Source of the DNA: Chryseobacterium sp. Bi04
Lineage (GTDB): Bacteria; Bacteroidota; Bacteroidia; Flavobacteriales; Weeksellaceae
Reading direction: 5' to 3'
DNA: 64,000 nucleotides
NCBI RefSeq assembly: GCF_918698085.1
Contig: NZ_CAKKLP010000003.1
Span: 1-64,000, forward strand
A program made the position numbers and the translations under genes. Under the pieces are notes generated by a model. It did not search any database and had not been told where the DNA came from. It saw nothing but the letters and a program-made list of their open reading frames with translations. This document shows, piece by piece, positions 7,565 to 15,858 of the stretch; position 1 is the first letter of the stretch; each line of letters begins with the position of its first letter.

Positions 7565-9178
7565 ATGAGAATAAATAAATTAAAGCTTATCGTTTTATTA
7601 GGAATTTTTGCGTCTTACAGCACCTCATGTTCCGTTCAGAACAATGTTGTAAAGACACCTCCCACTAAAAACAGCACAACAAAACCCAACATTAATACAA
7701 CCCAGCCAAAAGAACCTGTAGTGGTAACCAAGCCCAAAACAGGAGTTCCAGCAGAAGAAACGTTCAGAACCACTCTTCCGGAAATTAAAAGAGAATTCCG
7801 GGGAGCATGGATTGCCAGTGTTGCAAATATCAACTGGCCTTCAAGAAATAACCTGACCGTAGATCAGCAGAAAGCAGAAGCCATCAGTATGCTTGATATG
7901 CTGAAAGATAATAATTTTAATGCCGCGATCTTCCAGATCAGACCTTCTGCAGATGCTCTTTATACCAGTAATATTGAACCCTGGTCGTATTTTTTAACCG
8001 GTGAAACAGGAGCAGCTCCTTATCCAAACTACGATCCGCTTCAGTTTTGGATTGAAGAAGCTCATAAAAGGGGATTGGAACTTCATGTCTGGTTAAACCC
8101 TTACCGTGCCCATCATTCCAACGGAGGTTCGGTAAACAGCTTGTCCATGGCCAATAAACTTTCCGATATTGTAGTAAGATTAAAGAATGGAATGTATTGG
8201 TTTGATCCGGCTAATCCTAAAACACAGGGCCACGTTTCCAATGTTGTAAAAGATATTGTGAAAAGATATGATATTGATGCAGTGCACTTTGATGACTATT
8301 TTTATCCTTACGCTACGTATAACAGAGGGGCAGATTTTCCCGATAATGCAAGCTGGAATGCTTATATAAGCAACGGAGGAACATTGTCAAGAGCAGACTG
8401 GAGAAGAGATAACGTAAATAAATTTGTAGAACGTATCTATAAAGAAATCCATGCTGAAAAGAGCTATGTAAGATTTGGAATCAGCCCGTTTGGAATCTGG
8501 AAACCGGGATATCCGGCAGGAATCGTGGGGTCTTCACAATATGATGAACTGTATGCAGACGCCAAATTATGGTTGAATAAAGGATGGGTAGATTATTTCT
8601 CACCACAGCTGTACTGGCCGATAGATTCAAAAGGCCAGGGCTTTGAAGCGCTGTTAAGCTGGTGGCAGGCAGAAAATACCATGAACCGCCATGTATGGCC
8701 GGGATTAAATACTGTGGAGATCAAAGTTTCTGACCGCCCTGCGGAGATTAAAAACCAGATTGAAATTTCCAGAAACATCCTGAAAAAAGATGCCGGAGAA
8801 ATCCACTGGAGTATTGCCGGGCTCACAAAAAATCCAAATATGCTTCCGGTCCTTAAAAACGGACCTTACAGTGAAAAAGCTTTAGTCCCTAAAACACCAT
8901 GGATAAAAGCTGCTCCACTACAGGCTCCTACACTGTTCATTACAGATAACGGAAGTTCTGCACGGGTAAACTGGAGCACCAAAAATATCGGTGAGGTTTT
9001 TCAATGGGTACTTTTTACACAGTATAACGGACTGTGGGAAACCGAAATTGTAACACTGGATACCCTTTCCAAAGATATCCCAAAGTTTAAGGATGGAAAA
9101 AAATTAAATGCTCTAGCCATCAAAGCTATTGACAGACTTGGAAATGAAAGTGATTATATTGCAAAAAAAATCAAGTAA
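7565..9178 (+). CDS. GHL10/DUF187 family lipoprotein (glycoside hydrolase-like)
   Basis: A 537-residue exported lipoprotein: hydrophobic leader, then S-T-S-C at about residues 19-22, then a Thr/Pro/Lys linker. From about residue 75 comes the glycosyl-hydrolase-like 10 domain (YngK family), opening with R-E-F-R-G-A-W-I-A-S-V and carrying F-Q-I-R-P-S-A-D-A, H-V-W-L-N-P-Y-R-A and V-H-F-D-D-Y-F-Y-P as TIM-barrel strand ends. The paired Asp in H-F-D-D-Y is the likely active-site position. Near the end, I-H-W-S-I-A-G is followed by a C-terminal fibronectin-like domain of about 100 residues. Related proteins act on cell-wall glycans; the substrate here is not established. Confidence 0.88.
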   Translation: MRINKLKLIVLLGIFASYSTSCSVQNNVVKTPPTKNSTTKPNINTTQPKEPVVVTKPKTGVPAEETFRTTLPEIKREFRGAWIASVANINWPSRNNLTVDQQKAEAISMLDMLKDNNFNAAIFQIRPSADALYTSNIEPWSYFLTGETGAAPYPNYDPLQFWIEEAHKRGLELHVWLNPYRAHHSNGGSVNSLSMANKLSDIVVRLKNGMYWFDPANPKTQGHVSNVVKDIVKRYDIDAVHFDDYFYPYATYNRGADFPDNASWNAYISNGGTLSRADWRRDNVNKFVERIYKEIHAEKSYVRFGISPFGIWKPGYPAGIVGSSQYDELYADAKLWLNKGWVDYFSPQLYWPIDSKGQGFEALLSWWQAENTMNRHVWPGLNTVEIKVSDRPAEIKNQIEISRNILKKDAGEIHWSIAGLTKNPNMLPVLKNGPYSEKALVPKTPWIKAAPLQAPTLFITDNGSSARVNWSTKNIGEVFQWVLFTQYNGLWETEIVTLDTLSKDIPKFKDGKKLNALAIKAIDRLGNESDYIAKKIK

Positions 9179-9506
9179 ATTTTTTGATACAAAAGAGCTG
9201 TGAGAAGCTGAGAAATATAAAGGATCGTTATATCAATTGATGCCGGTCTATCTTTCAGAGATTTTTGATTTTACTCTACCGTAACAATAAAAATGTATAA
9301 AATCTCAGCGTTTTTGTGCTCACTCACAATATTAAACCCGGTTCTGAAATAAACCGGGTTTTATTTTAGAATAACTATAAATTATTAATTTAAAATAATG
9401 AAAATCAGTTAAATATAAATATATTTTGATTTTATATATAAAAACTTAAGATATTGTCGGAACCATTTTTGCATTATAAATCCCATAATCACCAAAATAT
9501 AGCATT
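9179..9506. other. Intergenic region between GHL10 and ferritin genes
   Basis: Contains one terminator (described separately) and AT-rich sequence. No reading frame or RNA gene recognised. The ferritin promoter is probably near 9455-9475, where CATTTTTG differs from TAnnTTTG at one position. Confidence 0.5.
9334..9366 (+). terminator. Terminator downstream of the GHL10 gene
   Basis: AAACCCGGTT pairs with AACCGGGTTT around a short loop, followed by TTATTTT. It lies about 155 bp after the stop codon. Confidence 0.8.
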
Positions 9507-10058
9507 ATGAATACGAACAGACTTTCCGCAAACATGGAAAAAGCACTTAGTGACCAAATGAATAAAGAAATTCATGCATCACACGTTTTTTTATCTTATG
9601 GAATTTGGGCTGATGACAAAGGATATCAGGGGATTGCCAACTTTCTGTACAGACATGCTCAGGAAGAACGGAATCATTCAATAAAATTCATGGAATATAT
9701 TCTAAACAGAGGAGGTAAGCCAAAAGTAGATGCCATTCCTGCTCCTCCGGCGGATCCTGAAACACTCACCGCGTGCTTTGACGGAGTCTTTAAACATGAA
9801 GTGGATAATACAACGGCTATCTACAGGATTGTAGACCTTTCCATGGAAGAAAAGGACTGGGCGACATGGAATTTTATGCAGTGGTTTGTACAGGAACAGA
9901 TTGAAGAAGAAACACTGGCTCAGAACTTAATTGATAAATTGAAAATTGCAGGGGGTGACAGGGCAACCGACGAATCTTTATTTACTTTAGATAAAACGTT
10001 ACAGGAAACCCCGAATGATGTGCCATTGGCGCAGAATGCCACGGGAGATAATCCCTGA
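9507..10058 (+). CDS. Ferritin, ferroxidase-active (FtnA type)
   Basis: A 183-residue non-haem ferritin that oxidises Fe(II) and stores it as a mineral in a 24-subunit shell. All ferroxidase-centre residues are present and in register with bacterial FtnA (offset of four): Glu21, Glu54, His57, Glu98, Gln131 and Glu134. The A-Q-E-E-R-N-H motif holds the second and third of these. The C-terminal tail after about residue 160 is longer than usual and ends in a short acidic/Asn stretch. Single gene with its own terminator. Iron or redox control is expected but no operator was identified. Confidence 0.95.
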   Translation: MNTNRLSANMEKALSDQMNKEIHASHVFLSYGIWADDKGYQGIANFLYRHAQEERNHSIKFMEYILNRGGKPKVDAIPAPPADPETLTACFDGVFKHEVDNTTAIYRIVDLSMEEKDWATWNFMQWFVQEQIEEETLAQNLIDKLKIAGGDRATDESLFTLDKTLQETPNDVPLAQNATGDNP

Positions 10059-10086
10059 ACCCTGTTTATTAAAATAAAATTACCTG

Positions 10087-10118
10087 AAAATCTGTCAGAA
10101 TGCTGGCAGATTTTTTTA
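10087..10118 (+). terminator. Ferritin gene terminator
   Basis: AAATCTGTCAG and CTGGCAGATTT form a hairpin with one mismatch, then seven T. Confidence 0.85.
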
Positions 10119-10142
10119 TTATGAATCTCCCTTTAAAATCAC

Positions 10143-10150
10143 TATCTTTG
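10143..10150 (+). promoter_or_regulatory. -7 box of ychF
   Basis: TATCTTTG, a common form of the TAnnTTTG box, 89 nt before the ATG. Confidence 0.6.
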
Positions 10151-10239
10151 CACACTCATAATTCAAGGTCCGGTATTCAACAGTAAAAGTTGGAGAAAAC
10201 TTGAATTACAATTGAACCTTAAACTTTGAATTTTACAAT

Positions 10240-11331
<1,092 letters not shown>

Positions 11332-11360
11332 GAGAAAAAATATTAAAGTTAGTTTGTAAT

Positions 11361-11396
11361 AAAAAAACGCTTCCATGAATTTGGGAGCGTTTTTTG
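11361..11396 (+). terminator. ychF terminator
   Basis: AAAAAACGCTTCC and GGGAGCGTTTTTT form a long stem ending in T residues. An ATG at 11375 lies within it, which argues against that upstream start for the next gene. Confidence 0.85.
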
Positions 11397-11413
11397 CATA
11401 CGCTTGTCAAAAA

Positions 11414-12502
11414 ATGATGATGAAATCTATATATTTTTCTGTTGCTTGTATACTGCTTTTTTCCTGTTCAAAAACTGTAGAAGACAGATGTTTTATAAGC
11501 CTTACAGACCAAATATTTGAAGGCTATAAGGAACAAAAATCTTATACTGTAAAACAGATTCTTGATGAAAAACCGGATTATCTTGAAATAGTAAATCTTA
11601 CAAAATATAGAGATTTTAAGAAAGACAGCACTGAATTGCATGCTTATACTAATTCTGATGAAGAGGAAAAAAAATGGAAAGCGCAGGAAGAAGAATTTAA
11701 AATATTTCATGAGAAATTTTCAATGCAATTTTGGTACTGCAGCCAACAAAAAATTGGAAATATCTTATATGGATTAGCAAGAAATAACTTAGGATACTGG
11801 TTGCTTAAAATTGAAAATGATAAACCTTCAGCGTATTTTATGGGGTTAAGTTTTAGTCATTATTATTTTAATGTTGTTCAGAAACAGCCTATTATAGACG
11901 GAGATTATCTTCAGGTTGAAGGGAGCTTGGTGAAAATTATCAAAGTTCCGGGACTTCCGGGGTATGATGATTATTCGGCAATGGAAGATGGAAAATTATT
12001 TAAGATAAAATTAAAATATTTGTTACAGGATTCTGATAAGGACGGTTACAATGATATTTTTGAGAAAAGCTTTGGATTGAATCCTAATAATGCAGATACA
12101 GACAGAGATGGAATTAATGATTTTGCTGATACGAATCCTTTATTTAAATCAGAAAAAAATAAATTTACTCAACTTTATGAATTAATGTTGCCGAACTATG
12201 GTGATGTAAAACTTGAGCAAATGTATTATAGCTTCGCTGTTTATAAAAATGATTGTGATTATTTTCATCAGATAAATCCTAACCAGAGAGTATTATTTGT
12301 ACCTGAAAATAGAAGAAAACAAACTGCTTATACCAGGATCACTGATGTTTTTCAAGGGAGTATTTCAAAAATTAAAAAAGATGTAAAAAATCCTAATAAG
12401 TTTTATATTTATGTATCAGGAAGCAGTTTCACAAATGATTATGCTGCAGAATATCAGAAAGGAAAATGGGTTATTCGTAATATTGGAGGAATTAGTATTT
12501 AG
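11414..12502 (+). CDS. Lipoprotein with calcium-binding-like (thrombospondin type 3-like) repeats
   Basis: A 362-residue lipoprotein of unknown role. The start at 11414 gives M-M-M-K, a hydrophobic segment and an L-F-S-C lipobox; the earlier ATG at 11375 would put a terminator inside the coding sequence. Residues 20-190 are not recognised and are rich in Tyr, Lys and Glu. Near residue 205-245 two Asp-rich loops occur, D-S-D-K-D-G-Y-N-D-I and D-T-D-R-D-G-I-N-D-F, separated by G-L-N-P-N-N-A. This is the D-x-D-x-D-G pattern of thrombospondin type 3/EF-hand-like calcium loops. The last 110 residues are unrecognised. No operon partner; probably cell-envelope located. Confidence 0.7.
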   Translation: MMMKSIYFSVACILLFSCSKTVEDRCFISLTDQIFEGYKEQKSYTVKQILDEKPDYLEIVNLTKYRDFKKDSTELHAYTNSDEEEKKWKAQEEEFKIFHEKFSMQFWYCSQQKIGNILYGLARNNLGYWLLKIENDKPSAYFMGLSFSHYYFNVVQKQPIIDGDYLQVEGSLVKIIKVPGLPGYDDYSAMEDGKLFKIKLKYLLQDSDKDGYNDIFEKSFGLNPNNADTDRDGINDFADTNPLFKSEKNKFTQLYELMLPNYGDVKLEQMYYSFAVYKNDCDYFHQINPNQRVLFVPENRRKQTAYTRITDVFQGSISKIKKDVKNPNKFYIYVSGSSFTNDYAAEYQKGKWVIRNIGGISI

Positions 12503-12525
12503 TAATCCGAATATATCTTTATCAT

Positions 12526-12555
12526 AAAAAACGCTTCCATATGGGAAGCGTTTCA
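12526..12555 (+). terminator. Terminator after the repeat lipoprotein gene
   Basis: AAAACGCTTCC and GGAAGCGTTT with a 4-nt loop. The stem resembles the ychF terminator stem. It may act in both directions, since the peptide gene on the other strand ends just beyond it. Confidence 0.75.
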
Positions 12556-12566
12556 TTATCATTATA

Positions 12567-12731
12567 TTATTCAAGTTCTATAGGTCCCGGCTGGCACTGT
12601 GGCTCTGCACAGCTTAGAGAGTATCTCTTACATTGTAGGTTTGCAAGTAAACACATTTCTTTTCCTCCGGTGATAATTCTTAGTTCTTTTTTGTTTAATT
12701 TTTTCCCGTTGTTTAATGTTTGATTTTTCAT
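12567..12731 (-). CDS. GG-leader Cys-rich bacteriocin-like precursor peptide (type B, copy 1)
   Basis: A 54-residue peptide. The leader is M-K-N-Q-T-L-N-N-G followed by K-K-L-N-K-K-E-L-R-I-I-T-G-G. The double-glycine site falls at residues 22-23, as in substrates of C39-type peptidase/ABC exporters. The core has four Cys in a C-x6-C-x6-C-x4-C arrangement and ends in an acidic I-E-L-E tail. It belongs to the lysine-rich GG-leader family seen in Chryseobacterium and usually called bacteriocin-like. No modification enzyme or exporter is in the window, so its fate is inferred. Probably the last gene of a three-gene unit reading from 13235. Too short for most gene callers. Confidence 0.75.
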   Translation of the reverse strand: MKNQTLNNGKKLNKKELRIITGGKEMCLLANLQCKRYSLSCAEPQCQPGPIELE

Positions 12732-12785
12732 TGTCTTGATTTTATAGGTTAGTTGTTATAGGTATTTTTTTAAATAGTATTTATA

Positions 12786-12956
12786 TTATGGTAATATTGG
12801 ACCTGGAACAAATCTGCACTGTCTCTCTGCACAGCTTGCTCCAACGATTCTGCATAAACCTGTCATAAGATCAACACATTGCAGTAAACCGCCAGTGATG
12901 GTTCTCAGCTCTTTTTTGTTTAATTTTTTTCCTTTGTCTAAGTTTCTGTTTTTCAT
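12786..12956 (-). CDS. GG-leader Cys-rich bacteriocin-like precursor peptide (type B, copy 2)
   Basis: A 56-residue peptide with leader M-K-N-R-N-L-D-K-G-K-K-L-N-K-K-E-L and R-T-I-T-G-G at residues 18-23. The core has Cys at C-x8-C-x6-C-x4-C spacing, close to copy 1 (same S-C-A-E-x-Q-C block), and ends in V-P-G-P-I-L-P. An in-frame ATG 57 nt upstream (13013) would add 19 residues not found in the paralogues, so the internal ATG was chosen by alignment of the leaders. Sits between the broken paralogue and copy 1 on the same strand. Confidence 0.75.
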   Translation of the reverse strand: MKNRNLDKGKKLNKKELRTITGGLLQCVDLMTGLCRIVGASCAERQCRFVPGPILP

Positions 12957-13031
12957 AGCATTTAATTTTAGTTGATAGGTTGAATGTATTTTCAGAAGTT
13001 GTATGAACTTCACACAATAAACTGTTATATA

Positions 13032-13235
13032 TTATTCTATAAGTTGTGGTCTGCATATTTTTTGAGCACAGCCTACGGAAATCGTTGTATAGTTTCTGGG
13101 ATCATCCGGTGGATACGTCTCACATGGCCACTCAGGACATAATACAGGCTGCATGCAATCAAGCATACCACCGGTAATCATTTTTAGCTCTTTCTTGTTT
13201 AATTTTTTCCCGGCTTGTTAAATTTGGTTTTTCAT
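13032..13235 (-). pseudogene. GG-leader precursor (type A) with an in-frame nonsense codon
   Basis: Reads M-K-N-Q-I, then TAA, then Q-A-G-K-K-L-N-K-K-E-L-K-M-I-T-G-G and a Cys-rich core that ends G-C-A-Q-K-I-C-R-P-Q-L-I-E. The stop occupies codon 6, where the four paralogues have Leu or Val; TTA to TAA would explain it. The frame before and after the stop is the same and the spacing to G-G is unchanged, so this is a point nonsense, not a frameshift. No ATG, GTG or TTG codon lies between the stop and the leader core. Either the gene is dead, or the base is a sequencing error. It is the promoter-proximal member of its cluster. Confidence 0.75.
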
Positions 13236-13263
13236 AGTTTTGATTTTTAGTAAGTTACTGAAG

Positions 13264-13296
13264 ACTAAGGTAGTAAAAATTATTATAGTATATCAC
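13264..13296 (-). promoter_or_regulatory. Shared upstream element of the bacteriocin-like clusters (copy 1)
   Basis: A 33-bp stretch starting 28 nt before the ATG at 13235. It matches the stretch at 15697-15729 at 24 of 33 positions without gaps. On the coding strand it contains GTGATATA and, 3' of it, TACCTTAG, one mismatch from TAnnTTTG. A candidate promoter or regulator site common to both peptide clusters. Confidence 0.5.
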
Positions 13297-13350
13297 TTTA
13301 TATAGAAAAGAATGAAATAATTATTTTACTTTTATATACATCCAACTTTG

Positions 13351-13358
13351 TATATTTG
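13351..13358 (+). promoter_or_regulatory. -7 box of the AraC regulator gene
   Basis: TATATTTG fits TAnnTTTG, 20 nt before the ATG at 13379. Confidence 0.6.
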
Positions 13359-13378
13359 AATTTTACAAATCATCTGCT

Positions 13379-14317
13379 ATGGAAAAGATAGCTCATACTT
13401 CACTGGAAGATTTTTATAAAGAAATGGCAGCCAAGCTGGGACAGGACCTTGAAAGTATTTTCCCAAAAGGTCTCCATAAAGACATCGGACATTTTAATGT
13501 TTTTGATATTGCCCAAACTATTGAAAGGATAAAAACAACCTCAGAAATGCCTTACAATAGAAGGAAGTATTATAAAATAAGCTTTATAAGAGGCAAAAAC
13601 AGGGCTGAATATGCCGATAAAGTCATTTCAATACACCAGAATGCTTTATTATTTGCAACCCCTAAACTTCCTTACCACTGGGTTCCCGAATCTCCTGAAC
13701 AGTCAGGAAGCTTTTGTGTGTTTACCGAAGATTTCTTTATAAAAGATAAATCCTATAACAGTCTGGAAGATCTTCCTATCTTTCAGCCGGGAGGAGTGCC
13801 TGTCTTTGAAATTGATGATGAGATGGCTGAAGAAATTGAAATTCTTTTTAAAAAAATAAAAAAAGAGATCGCTTCAGACTATATCTATAAATATGACCTG
13901 ATCAGGAATTACGTACTGGAACTGATTCATTATGGACAGAAACTGCAGCCGGCATCCAATATTTCAACTTCAAACGATGCTTCCATGAGGGTGGTTTCTT
14001 TATTTATAGAATTGCTGGAAAGACAGTTTCCTATTGAATCTACAGAACAGAGACTGCAGTTGAAGACGGCCAAAGATTATGCGGACCGATTGGCTGTTCA
14101 TGTTAATTACTTAAATAAAAAGCTGAAAGAAAATACAGGGAAAACAACTACCGAATTTATTGCAGACCGCATTATCCAGGAGGCTAAAATCCTTTTAAAA
14201 CAAACTAAATGGAATGTTTCTGAGATTTCTTATGCTTTGGGTTTTGAAGAAATTGCCCACTTTTCAAACTTTTTTAAAAGAAAAACAACATTTGCCCCAT
14301 TAGAATTTCGTTCATGA
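13379..14317 (+). CDS. AraC-family transcriptional regulator
   Basis: A 312-residue regulator. The last 100 residues form the AraC/XylS double helix-turn-helix: A-D-R-L-A-V-H-V-N-Y-L-N-K-K-L-K-E as the first HTH, then W-N-V-S-E-I-S-Y-A-L-G-F and I-A-H-F-S-N-F-F-K-R as the second. The N-terminal 200 residues, with P-Y-N-R-R-K-Y-Y-K-I and a cupin-like sensor region, probably bind a small ligand. The next gene downstream is an SDR oxidoreductase on the same strand 89 bp away, the usual pairing of such regulators with an SDR target. It is also divergent from the first bacteriocin-like cluster, so joint control is possible but not shown. Confidence 0.9.
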   Translation: MEKIAHTSLEDFYKEMAAKLGQDLESIFPKGLHKDIGHFNVFDIAQTIERIKTTSEMPYNRRKYYKISFIRGKNRAEYADKVISIHQNALLFATPKLPYHWVPESPEQSGSFCVFTEDFFIKDKSYNSLEDLPIFQPGGVPVFEIDDEMAEEIEILFKKIKKEIASDYIYKYDLIRNYVLELIHYGQKLQPASNISTSNDASMRVVSLFIELLERQFPIESTEQRLQLKTAKDYADRLAVHVNYLNKKLKENTGKTTTEFIADRIIQEAKILLKQTKWNVSEISYALGFEEIAHFSNFFKRKTTFAPLEFRS

Positions 14318-14406
14318 TTTGAATTTTGCAAATTTCAGATTGATTCAAGCAAACCGTTGACGCTGAAAATACCCCAACTTTGTAACATCAAAATAATCAA
14401 AATAAA

Positions 14407-15171
14407 ATGGACACAAAAACAAATATTGCGCTGGTAACCGGAGGAAGCCGGGGATTGGGTAAGAATTCTGCACTTAAAATTGCTCAAAAAGGATTGGATG
14501 TCATTATTACCTATAGAAGCAATAAAGAAGAAGCAGAAGCTGTAGTAGAGGAAATTAAAGCGTTGGGAAGAAAGGCAGCCGCTTTTCAGCTGGATACAAA
14601 AGATATCAGGAGCTTTGACGGATTCGTAAAAGAAGTTACGGATCATTTACAGCAAAATACAGGAAGTCCAACTATTGATTACCTGATCAATAATGCAGGG
14701 ACAGCTTTATATTCACCTATTACCGAAGTTACTGAAGAACAGCTTGATGATATTGTGGATATTCATTTCAAAGGTGTATTTTTCCTAACTCAGAAATTTT
14801 TACCGTTTATCAATGATGGAGGAGGAATTGTAAATATTTCTTCAGGGCTGGCAAGATTTGCTACGCCGGGATCATCTGTTTACGGTTCTATAAAAGCAGG
14901 GGTAGAAATGCTGACAAAGTACATGGCCAAAGAGTTGGGAAGTAGAAAAATTAAAGCTAACGTAGTGGCTCCAGGCGCGATTGAAACAGATTTTGGAGGA
15001 GGAAGAGTAAGAGATGATAAAGATATAAACGCCGTAGTTGCAGGGGCTACAGCCTTAGGAAGAGTTGGACTTCCTGACGATATAGGTGGAGTAGTGGCAT
15101 TTTTATGTACCGAAGACGCAGGATGGATCAATGGGCAGAGAATTGAAGCTTCGGGAGGAATGTTTTTATAA
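14407..15171 (+). CDS. SDR-family NAD(P)-dependent oxidoreductase
   Basis: A 254-residue classical short-chain dehydrogenase. Seen: T-G-G-S-R-G-L-G at residues 11-18 for cofactor binding, N-N-A-G at about 96-99, the catalytic Ser in N-I-S-S-G, the Tyr/Lys pair in V-Y-G-S-I-K-A, and a C-terminal W-I-N-G-Q-R-I-E-A-S-G-G that is typical of FabG-like enzymes. It reduces or oxidises a carbonyl/alcohol; the substrate is unknown. Probably controlled by the AraC regulator just upstream. A terminator follows. Confidence 0.93.
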   Translation: MDTKTNIALVTGGSRGLGKNSALKIAQKGLDVIITYRSNKEEAEAVVEEIKALGRKAAAFQLDTKDIRSFDGFVKEVTDHLQQNTGSPTIDYLINNAGTALYSPITEVTEEQLDDIVDIHFKGVFFLTQKFLPFINDGGGIVNISSGLARFATPGSSVYGSIKAGVEMLTKYMAKELGSRKIKANVVAPGAIETDFGGGRVRDDKDINAVVAGATALGRVGLPDDIGGVVAFLCTEDAGWINGQRIEASGGMFL

Positions 15172-15192
15172 GCACTCTGAAATGATATAAAT

Positions 15193-15227
15193 AAAGAACC
15201 AACCCTGAGAGGGCTGGTTCTTTTTTA
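15193..15227 (+). terminator. Terminator after the SDR gene
   Basis: AAAGAACCAACCC and GGGCTGGTTCTTT around a 5-nt loop, then T residues. Confidence 0.85.
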
Positions 15228-15246
15228 TTTGTAATAACGTTTGAAT

Positions 15247-15444
15247 CTAGTTTATTGGAAATACAGGATCCACTATTTCGATGGGATCAACGGGGGTAGG
15301 TGGCTGGCACTGAGGTTCTTTGCAACCCGGTCCGTAGTACTGGCAGCGTGTACCGGAAATGATACATCTTACAAGCCCTCCGGTGATCATTTTCAATTCT
15401 TTCTTATTTAACTTCTTTCCTTTGTTTACTGTTTGTTTTTTCAT
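15247..15444 (-). CDS. GG-leader Cys-rich bacteriocin-like precursor peptide (type B, copy 3)
   Basis: A 65-residue peptide: M-K-K-Q-T-V-N-K-G-K-K-L-N-K-K-E-L then K-M-I-T-G-G. The core has C-x6-C-x6-C-x4-C, the same spacing as copy 1, with the shared K-E-P-Q-C-Q-P block. It then continues into a longer Pro/Asp/Ile-rich tail ending P-V-F-P-I-N. Second gene of the cluster that starts at 15672. The start is fixed by the leader alignment. Confidence 0.8.
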   Translation of the reverse strand: MKKQTVNKGKKLNKKELKMITGGLVRCIISGTRCQYYGPGCKEPQCQPPTPVDPIEIVDPVFPIN

Positions 15445-15474
15445 GGTTTTAATTTTAAATGAGTATGCTGAATA

Positions 15475-15672
15475 TTATTGGGGTCTGCATATTTTTTGGC
15501 CGCAAAAAGGAGAAATCATTGAACAGCCATTCTCATCAACATGAGATTCACACGGTTCAAGATGCGGAGGACAGATTTCCTGAGCAGGCATACAGTTCAG
15601 CATACCTCCGGCAATCGTTTTCAACTCTTTTTTGTTAAGTTTTTTTCCTTTCGATAAGATTTTCGTTTCCAT
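15475..15672 (-). CDS. GG-leader Cys-rich bacteriocin-like precursor peptide (type A, intact)
   Basis: A 65-residue peptide with leader M-E-T-K-I-L-S-K-G-K-K-L-N-K-K-E-L then K-T-I-A-G-G. Its core starts M-L-N-C-M and ends C-G-Q-K-I-C-R-P-Q, closely matching the nonsense-bearing copy at 13032-13235. It is therefore the intact representative of the type A core in this window. An in-frame ATG at 15729 would add 19 residues absent from the other copies and would run through the shared upstream element, so 15672 was chosen. Confidence 0.8.
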   Translation of the reverse strand: METKILSKGKKLNKKELKTIAGGMLNCMPAQEICPPHLEPCESHVDENGCSMISPFCGQKICRPQ

Positions 15673-15696
15673 AGTATATTTATTTGTTTGATTTTC

Positions 15697-15729
15697 ACTA
15701 AGATATGTAAAATAGTTGAAATATATCAC
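15697..15729 (-). promoter_or_regulatory. Shared upstream element of the bacteriocin-like clusters (copy 2)
   Basis: The counterpart of 13264-13296, starting 24 nt before the ATG at 15672. The coding strand contains GTGATATA and TATCTTAG, the latter one mismatch from TAnnTTTG. The best conserved parts are the two ends of the 33 bp. Confidence 0.5.
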
Positions 15730-15794
15730 ATTGTGTGGATAAAATTGAGAGGTTGTCTACTTTTATATGTTATTTTCTGCTTAATGAAAATAAG

Positions 15795-15829
15795 AGAAAA
15801 CAAAAGAACCGACTGTGATCAGGCGGTTC
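15795..15829 (-). terminator. Terminator of the aminotransferase gene
   Basis: On the minus strand GAACCG and CGGTTC pair around a 12-nt loop and are followed by TTTTGTTTTC. Confidence 0.65.
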
Positions 15830-15858
15830 AAAGTATGATAAATATAAAGGATAAGCAG

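Noticed and set aside
12541..12723. A 60-aa plus-strand frame opposite the first peptide gene
   Set aside because: Antisense to a peptide gene with clear paralogues; composition is that of a shadow frame.
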